From contig JAKLFB010000046.1 in the NCBI GenBank assembly GCA_022711435.1, forward strand, positions 1 through 42,655: 42,655 bases of DNA, in the 5' to 3' direction. The DNA comes from Verrucomicrobiota bacterium (GTDB taxonomy: Bacteria; Verrucomicrobiota; Verrucomicrobiia; Limisphaerales; UBA1319). Under the pieces are notes generated by a model. It did no database searches. It was not told the DNA's origin and saw only the letters and a list, made by a program, of their open reading frames with translations. Of this stretch, positions 1-7,578 are shown piece by piece. A program made the position numbers and the translations under genes. Position 1 is the first letter of the stretch, and every line of letters begins with the position of its first letter.

Positions 1-2
1 CG

Positions 3-71
3 CCGAAGAAAACGGATAAAGAAGAGAACAAGAGATGTTTCGATCGAATGGCCAAGAAGATCCAGTACTAA
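3..71 (+). CDS. Possible C-terminal end of a truncated gene
   Basis: An open frame enters from the left edge and ends at a TAA at 69-71. The 22 visible residues are strongly basic and lysine-rich (KKTDKEENKR...AKKIQY). It would converge on the minus-strand gene ending at 99. There is too little sequence to assign a family, and short open frames occur by chance, so it is listed only because it could be the tail of a gene outside the window. Confidence 0.25.
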   Translation, partial: PKKTDKEENKRCFDRMAKKIQY

Positions 72-98
72 GAAAACCGCATTTTCAACTCGCCGCTT

Positions 99-746
99 TC
101 AATCCGTTTTCAGACCGCCGCTGGCATAGCGGATACATTCGGCCAGAACCCGGTCATCGAAGTCCACGTCCCTGCTCCTGCAAAACTCCTTAATCCTCGC
201 CAGCCCGTCATCTCGCCTCCCCATCAAGATGAGCACGAAGCCAAAAACCAGATTGTGCTGAACGTAGTTGTGAAACAGGAAGCGTCGATATTGGAGTTGG
301 CTGCGCTCAAGAAAGAACCGGCAAAAGTCATGTAGCGAATGAACACGGTCGAAATCGGCCAGAGCAAGCGGCACGAAATGCTCGGCACAGGCGCAAATCT
401 GCCCGGTCGGAATCTGGGTGTCGCAGCCGGTGATGAACCGGAAAGTCTGCGACGGTACGTCGCCGGTGATGTCGATGGGATCAATGACCAAATCCATGAT
501 GGCGTTCTTGTCAGTACTCTGACGCCGGAACGTTTGGCCGCGAAAGGAGGGAACAGTGCCGGAACTGAACCCCCATGCCGGAGAATACCGCCCACCCTTG
601 AGCGTGGCGATTTCAAAAAGTTCTCTGATGGGCTGCTTCTGTGACCGAACCCACCTGCGTTGTGCGAGTCGTTGGAAGCCTAGCGGTTCAAGGCGTAACC
701 CGAACTCTTTCTCGATGTGCGGTTGAATATCATTGACCGTGAGCAT
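99..746 (-). CDS. Hypothetical protein, DUF4304-like
   Basis: A 215-residue protein with no signal peptide or membrane segment. The N-terminal pattern (short helix, then 'LEPLGFQR...R.WVR') and the later 'FEIATLKGGRYSPAWGF' stretch resemble the uncharacterised DUF4304-type proteins often found among bacterial accessory genes, but this is recognition by eye only. The C-terminal third contains 'ILMGRRDDGLARIKEFC', consistent with an alpha-helical end. The start at 746 is the first ATG of the frame. Its neighbours are unrelated small genes, so context gives no function. Confidence 0.5.
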   Translation of the reverse strand: MLTVNDIQPHIEKEFGLRLEPLGFQRLAQRRWVRSQKQPIRELFEIATLKGGRYSPAWGFSSGTVPSFRGQTFRRQSTDKNAIMDLVIDPIDITGDVPSQTFRFITGCDTQIPTGQICACAEHFVPLALADFDRVHSLHDFCRFFLERSQLQYRRFLFHNYVQHNLVFGFVLILMGRRDDGLARIKEFCRSRDVDFDDRVLAECIRYASGGLKTD

Positions 747-865
747 GTGATGACGGCAGCTAAAGTTTGGAGTGAAAGACCGCCACTGATGGGCGCAGTG
801 GAGCGTGAGGACTCCACATGGGCCGCCGTCCCGGCTTGGCGTGGACGACCGGTGCCTGATGGAGC

Positions 866-1195
866 TTAGGCAGCGTAATGTCTACGTGAACCATAATGCT
901 CAACGGCGAAGACCGAACCGCCCAGTACCAGCAGGCCAAGGCCCACGAACCACATGTCGAGCACCTGCGCAACGGCGGACTGCTCCGTGCCGGACACCAA
1001 AGCCCAGTCCGTATCCCAACACCTGATCACCGCCCCGCTGACTGGATCACGTTCGGTCCAGTAGATGCAGCGATGAAAGTTCCCAGCTTCCAGATCACCG
1101 TGACCGTAAACGATGGCGCAATAAGCGCAGCGGCCAAGGACCAGCAGGCCCAGCCCGGCGATGCAGACACAGATAAACGTGACCGGCTTGTTCAT
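866..1195 (-). CDS. Small membrane protein of unknown function
   Basis: About 109 residues starting MNKPVTFICVC. Two hydrophobic segments are visible: residues about 5-27 (FICVCIAGLGLLVLGRCAYCAIV) and near residues 80-100 (WFVGLGLLVLGGSVFAV). The repeated 'GLGLLVLG' core in both segments suggests a two-helix membrane protein, perhaps from a small internal duplication. The loop between them contains two cysteines and several charged residues. The ATG at 1195 is preferred over the one at 1207 because a GGGG-rich stretch lies just upstream. Not recognised as any family; coding status rests on open frame and hydrophobic pattern only. Confidence 0.4.
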   Translation of the reverse strand: MNKPVTFICVCIAGLGLLVLGRCAYCAIVYGHGDLEAGNFHRCIYWTERDPVSGAVIRCWDTDWALVSGTEQSAVAQVLDMWFVGLGLLVLGGSVFAVEHYGSRRHYAA

Positions 1196-1408
1196 GCCGC
1201 CCCACACGCCTATCGCAGAAAACTGACAGAGACAAGCCTAGTAGATCGCGACCTAGACCAGCGCTGGGGGTGGAGTCGAGCGGTAGGCATGAAGTCACGA
1301 CCATTTTCCTGAAAATTCCTGAAAGATTTTTCGAGGTTTTGTACCCCAACTTTGAACTGGCATTTTTTTGTGTTTACCACTAAACCCTTCAGGAATGAAG
1401 ACTTACGT

Positions 1409-1468
1409 CAGCCCGAAATCGGGCTGGCAGGTCGGAGTCCTTGGGTTCGAATCCCTTCGCTCGCTCCA
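1409..1468 (+). other. tRNA 3'-end-like remnant or attachment-site scar
   Basis: The spacer 1196-1536 has no convincing gene. It contains a perfect 7-bp hairpin (CAGCCCG/CGGGCTG, 1409-1426), which could be read as a variable arm. After it come a T-loop signature GGTTCGAATCCC (1444-1455) and TCGCTCCA (1461-1468), like the 3' acceptor strand of a tRNA. The T-stem pairs at only three positions and no matching 5' acceptor half (GGAGCGA) is present upstream, so it is not a functional tRNA. Such 3' tRNA pieces commonly mark integration sites of mobile elements. Chance resemblance is possible. Confidence 0.35.
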
Positions 1469-1536
1469 TCTTCCCCGCCATTTGCGGCTTTGTACCATTG
1501 GCCCTGCATGATCAATCCGCAACCTGGAGCTGGCCT

Positions 1537-2448
1537 ATGACGATTTCTGAAATCCTGAGAGAGTTGGAGCCGTATACGGGACGATTCCCGATGAAGGCCA
1601 TGCGCGCGGCGATCGAGCAGCGCGAAGCCATCACGCCCGAATTGTTGCGGACGCTCGAGTCTGTCGCCGCTGCGCCTGCGGAATGGGCTGCTCGGCAAGA
1701 CAACATGCTGCATGTGTTCGCCATATTCCTGCTGGCCCAGTTCCGCGAAAAGGCCGCCTATCCGCTTCTGGTCAGGATCGTCAGCGCACCCGGCGAGACT
1801 CCGTTCGATTTGTTCGGTGACACGATTACGGAAGCGCTCAGCCGGATTCTGGCGTCGGTCTAAGATGGCGATCCTGCGCCGTTGCACGGTTTGATCGAGA
1901 ACGAGCAGATCAACGAGTATGTCCGCAGCGGCGCCTTGGAGGCGTTTTTGGTGCTGGAGAATGAGGGCCAGGTATCTCGTGAAAGCGTGCTCGAGTATTT
2001 CACGAGCCTTTTTCACGGAAGGCTTCAGCGCGTTCCATCTTACGCTTGGAACAGCTTGGTCTGCGCGGTGGCCGACCTGCCAGCCCCGGAATTGATCGAC
2101 GACATTCGACAGGCGTATGACGAGGGCTTGGTGGACACGATGGTCGCCGGCCTCGATGGCCTCGAGCGCGACTTGAAATCGCCGCCGCGGCGCGACCGGC
2201 AGCCTCTCATCACGGATGCCATCGACGAAATGGAATGGTGGGCATCCTTTCATCCGGACGATTCCCAGCCCACGAAACTGCCCAAGCTCAAAACACCCGT
2301 CCCACCGCCTCGCGACTCCGATTTCGCCCCCGACGATATTGCCCCCGACGATATTGCCCCGCTGCCTTTTGTCCGAGAGCCGAAGATAGGCCGCAACGAG
2401 GCATGCCCATGCGGCAGCGGCAAAAAATATAAGAAGTGCTGCGGGAAG
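1537..2448 (+). pseudogene. DUF1186/SEC-C protein gene interrupted by an in-frame TAA
   Basis: Reading from ATG 1537 (GGAG ribosome-binding site just upstream), the frame encodes a DUF1186-like helical repeat protein until a TAA at 1861-1863. The same frame continues immediately as 'DGDPAPLHGLIENEQINEYVRSGALEAFLVL', which completes the expected family sequence. It ends in a SEC-C zinc-binding motif (GRNEACPCGSGKKYKKCC, ending about 2448). No frameshift is needed, so one substitution (for example TAC or TGC to TAA) explains the break. The downstream half stays open to 2661, beyond the usual family end, and runs into an antitoxin remnant in another frame, so the original stop appears lost. 'APDDIAPDDIAP' is a short in-frame duplication near 2330-2360. 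The two pieces (1537-1863 and about 1882-2661) could still be expressed separately. Confidence 0.75.
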
Positions 2449-2536
2449 TATGAACGCTGGAATAGTTGCGCGCCTTGTTGGCCAATCACAAGAACTCACA
2501 ATTTCAAGCGGTTCATCTTTGGCGCCAGGGGGGCCT

Positions 2537-2683
2537 ACTCACGCCACAAAGCGCCAGGTGGTCTTGCCAAAGGCCATGTGCGAACGCAATCGCATCCGGG
2601 CAGGAACCTCCTTGCGGATCACCGAGGTCAGCGAGGGATTCTACGTGACGCCGGTGCCTGAGCCGACCGAGGCCGAGCTGACG
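2537..2683 (+). pseudogene. Truncated AbrB/MazE-type antitoxin remnant
   Basis: One frame reads 'THATKRQVVLPKAM' followed by 'IRAGTSLRITEVSEGFYVTP' and 'PEPTEAEL'. This is the swapped-hairpin DNA-binding pattern of AbrB/MazE-family antitoxins ('KRQVVLPKAM..R..IRAG..L.I'). No ATG stands at the expected start before THATKRQ, and the C-terminal end runs directly into the first REP-type palindrome at 2684, so both ends appear lost. No PIN or other toxin gene follows. The likely history is an antitoxin gene cut by spread of the repeat family. Confidence 0.6.
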
Positions 2684-2926
2684 GCGGCACTCCAAGACGC
2701 TTCGCGCGCAGCGAGGGCGTGTCCGAATGGGCGTCAGCCTCGTGGAGTGCGGCAGTCCTCTGCCGCTTTCCTTTCAGCCTGGATGCTGGGATACGCAGGC
2801 TGGCCGGCATGATCCAAGGCGGCAGGGGGCTGCCGCACTCCAATACGCTTTGCGCGCAGCGAGGGCGTGTCCGAACCGGCGTCAGCCTCGTGGAGTGCGG
2901 CAGTCCTCTGCCGCTTTCCCTTTCCA
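2684..2926 (+). repeat. REP/REPIN block on the 3' side of the RAYT gene
   Basis: This block contains copies of the same palindromic unit that forms the array at 3550-4430. Each REP reads GGAG followed by a palindrome GCGGCAG-N4-CTGCCGC. Facing copies in inverted orientation are separated by a less conserved spacer (AGACGCTTCGCGC...). The block starts as a half-unit (GCGGCACTCC) exactly where the antitoxin remnant stops and ends 14 bases before the transposase stop codon. The GGAG head plus palindrome is the published hallmark of REP sequences mobilised by RAYT transposases. Confidence 0.8.
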
Positions 2927-2939
2927 TGCTGCTGGCCAG

Positions 2940-3509
2940 TTACTGTTCCACCAATGGTTCGAATTCGTCGAGGATCTGAACTCGTTGAATGTTAAACCGA
3001 TAAATGGCCTTCACCATGGGGGCCGATGCCTCGCGTTCGAACCATCCAGCCGAACACCAGCGATATTGGTTGGCCACGGCTGCCAAGCCGTGCTTTACCG
3101 GATTCTGGTGCACGTAATTCAACCGTGCCAGATAGGATTTCTGGTATGTCAGCCTCGTTTCCCAGTAATTGAACCACACTTGTCGGCCAGGAGTGCAATC
3201 CATACGGTTGATCCATTCCGCGGTTTTCACGTGCAACATGCTCAGCATGTCGGGCAGATTCGCTGCATCCGGCGCATCGGACGGGGAATGCCCGACAAAA
3301 TGGTAATGGTTGGAGAACACCGACCAAGCTTCGAGATGCCACCCGAAGTGGCGCGCTACCGTGAGCAGTCCGCGTTGCAGCACATCCAGGCGTTTGGCTT
3401 GGCGAAAGAGATGCGCCTTTTGGTATGTGCCGGCCGTCACGCAATAAGTGCCACGCATGCTCAATCGGTGGTCGGGGGCGTGAGGCCACGGTATGCGCGG
3501 TTCGTGCAT
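2940..3509 (-). CDS. RAYT (REP-associated tyrosine transposase, IS200/Y1 HUH family)
   Basis: A 189-residue single-domain Y1 transposase. The HUH metal-binding motif is seen as HYH at residues 68-70 (in WSVFSNHYHFVGH), and the catalytic tyrosine is Tyr132 in 'NYVHQNPVKHG', a RAYT hallmark. 'TYCVTAGTYQKAHLF' near residues 21-35 is the usual N-terminal strand. Known relatives nick single-stranded REP DNA next to its GGAG/GTAG head. The ATG at 3509 was chosen because the frame upstream of it is repeat-derived sequence. The gene lies between REP blocks (2684-2926 and 3550-4535), as expected for a transposase with its own cognate repeats. All key residues are present, so it may be active. Confidence 0.88.
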   Translation of the reverse strand: MHEPRIPWPHAPDHRLSMRGTYCVTAGTYQKAHLFRQAKRLDVLQRGLLTVARHFGWHLEAWSVFSNHYHFVGHSPSDAPDAANLPDMLSMLHVKTAEWINRMDCTPGRQVWFNYWETRLTYQKSYLARLNYVHQNPVKHGLAAVANQYRWCSAGWFEREASAPMVKAIYRFNIQRVQILDEFEPLVEQ

Positions 3510-3549
3510 AACCGTAAAATGGCGGCATGCCGAGAGCCTTGCGAGATTG

Positions 3550-4535
3550 AATCCAAGGCGGCAGAGGGCTGCCGCACTCCAAGACGCTTCGCGCGACCGG
3601 GGGCGCATTCGAACCGGCGTCAGCCTCGTGGAGCGCGGCAGTCCTCTGCCGCTTTCCTTTCAGCCTGGATGCTGGGATACGCAGGCTGGCCGGCGTGATC
3701 CAAGGCGGCAGGGGGCTGCCGCACTCCAAGACGCTTCGCGCGACCGAGGGCACATCCGAATGGGCGCCAACCTCGTCGAGTGCGGCTGTCCTCTACCGCT
3801 TTCCTTTCAGCTTGGATGCTGGGATACGCAGGCGGGCCGGCGTGATCCAAGGCGGCAGGGGGCTGCCGCACTCCAAGACGCTTCGCGCGACCGGGGGGGC
3901 ATTCGAACCGGCGCCAGCCTCGTGGAGTACGGCTGTCCTCTGCCGCTTTCCCTTCAACCTGGATGCTGGGATGCGCAGGCTGGCCGGCGTGATCCAAGGC
4001 GGCAGGGGCTGCCGCACTCCAAGACGCTTCGCGCGACCGGGGGCGCATTCGAACCGGCGTCAGCCTCGTGGAGCGCGGCAGTCCTCTGCCGCTTTCCTTT
4101 CAGCCTGGATGCTGGGATACGCAGGCTGGCCGGTGTGATCCAAGGCGGCAGGGGGCTGCCGCACTCCAAGACGCTTCGCGCGACCGAGGGCACATCCGAA
4201 TGGGCGTCAGCCTCGTGGAGTGCGGCTGTCCTCTGCCGCTTTCCTTTCAGCTTGGATGCTGGGATACGCAGGCTGTCCGGCGTGATCCAAGGCGGCAGAG
4301 GGCTGCCGCACTCCAAGACGCTTCGCGCGACCGAGGGCACATCCGAATGGGCGCCAGCCTCGTGGAGTGCGGCAGTCCTCTGCCGCTTTCCTTTCAGCCT
4401 GGATGCTGGGATACGCAGGCTGTCCGGCGTGATCCAAGGCGGCAGGGGCTGCCTGCCTGCCGCGGCGGCGCAGGCAGGTCGCAGTGCAAGACGCTTCGCG
4501 CGCAGCGAGGGCGTGTCCGAATGGGCGTCAGCCTC
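3550..4535 (+). repeat. Tandem array of 147-bp REPIN units
   Basis: Units begin at GATCCAAGG near 3550, 3697, 3844, 3991, 4137, 4284 and 4431, giving six full units of 146-147 bases and one decayed unit. Each unit has two REPs in inverted orientation. One lies on the minus strand (for example palindrome 3705-3722 with head complement ACTCC at 3723-3727), and one lies on the plus strand (GGAG...GCGGCAGTCCTCTGCCGC). Their GGAG heads face each other across a roughly 50-base spacer. Some palindromes carry single changes in one arm (for example GGCTGTCC). The tandem period joins REPINs by a conserved GGATGCTGGGATACGCAGGC stretch. Long open frames across the array are by-products of its period being divisible by three. 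Confidence 0.88.
4452..4478. repeat. Perfect 9-bp palindrome inserted in the last REPIN unit
   Basis: CCTGCCTGC and its exact complement GCAGGCAGG flank a 9-base CGCGGCGGC centre. The palindrome sits inside the seventh, degenerate REPIN unit and replaces its normal REP stem. It is a different palindrome from the GCGGCAG family. Confidence 0.6.
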
Positions 4536-4561
4536 CGAATTGCTGGCCCGCTTCGGCTGGC

Positions 4562-5377
4562 TCAGCGTGCCGCAAGGAAGCCCCGGCGCTTCAGGAACGC
4601 CGCCGCCGCACAAAGACCGAACGCAGCCAGGTACCCCGCCGGTTCAGGAACCGGCGCAACAATCACCTCGAACTGGTAAAGCCCGAAGAAAATGCCGCCG
4701 TTGGAATATCCATCAACATTCGTGAAGTCGAGAGCAAAAGAGTGCGTAGCATCCAGAGGATTGCCCGTGAGCGAATCCTCGCCTTGCGAATGATCCAACA
4801 ATCGGTCCTTTGGAAGGGCGTCAACTTCAGTCCATGAAAAAGTGTCCGTGCCCAGGTACGGAAATCCTGGATCGGTTCCCGATGGAGCAGTCTCGCTAAA
4901 GCTTTCGAAAATCTCGCTAACGTTGAACCCCACGTATTGGTAACTGGAAGGCAAAGTCGCCGGAGTGAAATCGAAGTTCCATACTCCAGTCGGATTCGGG
5001 GCCACCAAGTCGAAAGCCAACATTGCAGTGCTGCTCCATGGTTCCGTGTTCTGGCCATAGCCGCGATAGTACACTTCGCCGTCACCATCGCCATATGTTG
5101 TGCCTCCTGCACCACTTGGAAGGTGATTGTAGGCGAAGAATGCCTCCGATCCCTGAGGACTTATATCAAGAGTAAGCTCAAGCGTGGAGTTCAATCCGGA
5201 CGGGGGTGTTCCCTGATAGTCCAATATAAACTTGATGGTCCCCCCGCCGAGTGTCATTCCACTCAAATCGATCTTGTCCTCATCGGTTGGATCCCAAGTG
5301 TATACGATCTGCGCGTGAGAGGACGCAATCGACAAACCCGCCAACCCGATCAATACCAGCCGAAGCATTGTTTTCAT
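4562..5377 (-). CDS. Secreted PEP-CTERM protein of unknown function
   Basis: 271 residues. A Sec signal peptide (MKTMLRLVLIGLAGLSIASSHAQ) is followed by a beta-rich, aspartate- and serine-rich body without a recognised enzyme motif. The C-terminus is a classical PEP-CTERM sorting tail: VPEP, a hydrophobic helix (AGYLAAFGLCAAAAFL) and a basic end (KRR). In known systems this tail is recognised by an exosortase/archaeosortase-type membrane enzyme and cleaved at the envelope. The gene's 3' end abuts the decayed end of the REPIN array. The body may bind carbohydrate or form an extracellular layer, but nothing in the sequence decides this. Confidence 0.8.
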   Translation of the reverse strand: MKTMLRLVLIGLAGLSIASSHAQIVYTWDPTDEDKIDLSGMTLGGGTIKFILDYQGTPPSGLNSTLELTLDISPQGSEAFFAYNHLPSGAGGTTYGDGDGEVYYRGYGQNTEPWSSTAMLAFDLVAPNPTGVWNFDFTPATLPSSYQYVGFNVSEIFESFSETAPSGTDPGFPYLGTDTFSWTEVDALPKDRLLDHSQGEDSLTGNPLDATHSFALDFTNVDGYSNGGIFFGLYQFEVIVAPVPEPAGYLAAFGLCAAAAFLKRRGFLAAR

Positions 5378-5490
5378 CAGGACTACACTTTCTCTCCGAA
5401 CTCGATGATCCGAATTGCGCCTTTGCAGGTTCGCACACCCCCCCGCCAGGAAAAGACCTCGATCAATCTCGATGCCATTTCACCTTACTA

Positions 5491-5529
5491 AAAGGTGGAT
5501 AGGCAAGCAAAAACCGCCTATCCACCTTT
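5491..5529 (-). terminator. Stem-loop terminator downstream of the 5552-7156 gene
   Basis: A perfect 14-bp inverted repeat (AAAGGTGGATAGGC / GCCTATCCACCTTT) with an 11-base loop lies 22 bases past the stop at 5552. The U-tract after the stem on the minus strand is short (TTT), so it is a weak intrinsic terminator or an mRNA 3'-end stabiliser. Confidence 0.6.
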
Positions 5530-5551
5530 GGCTGAAGGATGACTAAACTTG

Positions 5552-7156
5552 TTATTCGAGCGAATCCCGGCTGGGGCAGCAGAGCAAGCCGTTGTTGTAA
5601 GCGTCGAGCAGGTTCTTGAGCGGCTCGCCCACTTCCGTCCAAACGGGAGTGCTGCACTTGACTGCCGAGCCTAACGGGTGAGCCGTCATCCACGCCTGGG
5701 CTGCCGCAATCACGCTAGGATCCCCTTCGGCCACGCATGTAACCCAATCCGGATTGGCCTTGTTCAGTTCCACATTCAGGACAGCAGCCACCAACTGGAA
5801 GAACATGATGCATGTCCCGTCCGCTTTCTTGCCAACGGTGTACTTCTCGGCCAATTTCATGTAAGCGATCGCCTGGTCCTTGGTGTAGGTAATTCCCCCG
5901 ATAACAATAAACTGAACGGGCCAAGCTTCTGGGTGGTTCTTCCAATAGCCGGGCGTCCCGGCCCCGCCAGGAGGAGGAGGAGGCGGCACGCTATACAGAT
6001 CGTAATCCAAGGTGATGAACAGGTCGTTGTTGAAGTCCAGACCAATGAACTTCCATTCGTAAATGCCTGCCGGCAGTTTCGGGGACGGAATGACTACGTC
6101 CGGATTACCTGCTTCCGAACTAGAGGAGACGATTTGAAAAAGTTCCCACTCCATGTTCCCTGATGGATCGAGGTTCTGGACTTGCCACTGCCCATCGGGC
6201 GACGTGACGACATAGTTGACCGCCGGCGAGATTCGCCATCGAGCATCCCGGTGGTCGTCACGAGGACTCCCTAAATGTGCGCCTTCGGAAACTGTATAGC
6301 TCGAATAAAGAAATGGCGGGAATTCAGGGGAATTCAAATCGTCGGTGTCGGTTATGCCGAGTGCTATCCACCCCAAGTCAGCATCCCCATCCCATAGATC
6401 GATTCGTTCAGTGGGGCCGGTTACCAGAAAGTTGAACGTAAATGTCCCATCATAGGTAGTTGCCGGCAGTATGGGACCGGCGTCCTTAAGAGCCAAAAAT
6501 CCGATGCTGCTGCCGGCCAGCAGGAAAGGTTGGCCCCCTGTCACCGCGAGCTTAAAGTTGTTCTGCTTGCTCAGCGTGGTGTCAGTCACTTCCCACTCGC
6601 AAACCAGATGGTAGTAGTAGGCCAACTTCTCGGCATTGTATCCTGAGCGTGCCGTATCAGTTATCGTTGCCTCAAACCAACCGTTGTCAGGCATGCTCCA
6701 AATCGTCCCGTCAGGATTGTAGTCGAGGCTGGGTTGGTACCAAATCATATCGGCCGGATCGGTGTTGCCGAGCAAATCCGGATCGGCATAGAGCTTGTAT
6801 ACAACCCGATCCAGCCCCGCCAAGCCGGCAGGAGGCAAGCTGACAATGTCCCAACTGCCGCCGAAATCACCATCGAAGATGCTCAGGTTAAACGAGTTGC
6901 CTTGAGACTTGGGCACCATGATCGACAGGTTGAGCGGCTTGCCTCCAATAGGCACATCTCCCAAGGTTTCCAACCCGATGGTGGTATTGATGAACCGTCC
7001 GCTCATCGGATCACTATCGGGGAATCCGATGGTTGTTTGTGCCTGGCTGCCCCATCCGATCAGCAAGGCGCCCGCCAATGCGAGGGTGGTCTTCAATCCG
7101 CTCATTGGCCCCCAAGGCTTATTACCTGTCCCGCCCATCATCCTGTCAGTTTTCAT
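5552..7156 (-). CDS. Large secreted protein with a C-terminal GYWKNHP module
   Basis: 534 residues. The ATG at 7156 has a good AAGGAA ribosome-binding site. After a polar stretch comes a Sec signal (TTLALAGALLIGWGSQAQ). The body is beta-rich and aspartate-rich with no catalytic motif recognised. A proline run (PPPPPP, near residue 393) separates it from a C-terminal module beginning 'GTPGYWKNHPEAWP' and containing several cysteines and a final 'CCPS'. The GYWKNHP motif recurs in unrelated extracellular bacterial proteins, but its function is not known to me. Unlike its neighbours it has no PEP-CTERM tail. It probably has its own promoter (7372-7399) and the terminator at 5491-5529. Confidence 0.75.
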   Translation of the reverse strand: MKTDRMMGGTGNKPWGPMSGLKTTLALAGALLIGWGSQAQTTIGFPDSDPMSGRFINTTIGLETLGDVPIGGKPLNLSIMVPKSQGNSFNLSIFDGDFGGSWDIVSLPPAGLAGLDRVVYKLYADPDLLGNTDPADMIWYQPSLDYNPDGTIWSMPDNGWFEATITDTARSGYNAEKLAYYYHLVCEWEVTDTTLSKQNNFKLAVTGGQPFLLAGSSIGFLALKDAGPILPATTYDGTFTFNFLVTGPTERIDLWDGDADLGWIALGITDTDDLNSPEFPPFLYSSYTVSEGAHLGSPRDDHRDARWRISPAVNYVVTSPDGQWQVQNLDPSGNMEWELFQIVSSSSEAGNPDVVIPSPKLPAGIYEWKFIGLDFNNDLFITLDYDLYSVPPPPPPGGAGTPGYWKNHPEAWPVQFIVIGGITYTKDQAIAYMKLAEKYTVGKKADGTCIMFFQLVAAVLNVELNKANPDWVTCVAEGDPSVIAAAQAWMTAHPLGSAVKCSTPVWTEVGEPLKNLLDAYNNGLLCCPSRDSLE

Positions 7157-7578
7157 TTGTTCGTTCCTTTTCGGCCGCCGCGAACAGCCAGTTTCAATCT
7201 CAAAAACTCATCAAGCCTATCACTGATCGTTATAATAGTAAATCTGTCGTCGAAATACCCTGCCTATCAAGCAGGTAAAGAAATCCACCAGAGCGCGGGA
7301 CTGGATTGGCTCATGGATCGAGCATTGATTCCACAGTCAAATTTTGAGCCCATTTTGCCCATTTCCAGGAGAAGATATAAAATAAAACGACGCTGTCAAG
7401 TCTGAAGATCAATTTTTTGGCTAATTGCAAGCCCGATGTGTAAGGAGCTTCAGGCTTGTGGGCAGTGTGGCTCTGTCCAATTTGACATGAACAGATCCAT
7501 GTGACTGCTAATTCGCGCCTTACGCACATCCGCCATCGGATTCCAGCATTGGCATCTCACCCATCCCAGCAAGATGTT
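7157..7578. other. AT-richer intergenic region upstream of the 7156 gene
   Basis: 422 bases without a credible gene and clearly lower in GC than most of the window. It holds the candidate promoter at 7372-7399 and a small palindrome CCTGC-CTATCAA-GCAGG near 7258-7275, which could be an operator or an mRNA leader hairpin for the minus-strand gene. Nothing else was recognised. Confidence 0.5.
7372..7399 (-). promoter_or_regulatory. Candidate sigma-70 promoter for the 5552-7156 gene
   Basis: On the minus strand a perfect -35 TTGACA (7399-7394), a 16-base spacer and TATCTT (7377-7372) lie about 215 bases upstream of the ATG at 7156. The spacer is AT-rich. The long leader that would result is unusual, so another start site closer to the gene is possible. 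Confidence 0.4.

Noticed and set aside
22..1207. Additional small plus-strand genes at 339-644 and 896-1312
   Set aside because: They are opposite better-supported minus-strand frames and show no recognisable features.
2684..4535. CRISPR array
   Set aside because: Units are 147 bases with internal palindromes and no short repeat/unique spacer alternation; no cas genes are present.
3493..4725. Open frames of up to 410 codons through the REPIN array
   Set aside because: They are translations of the 147-base repeat (a multiple of three) and show the same VECG.PLPLSF-type block in several frames and both strands; no family pattern beyond the repeat.
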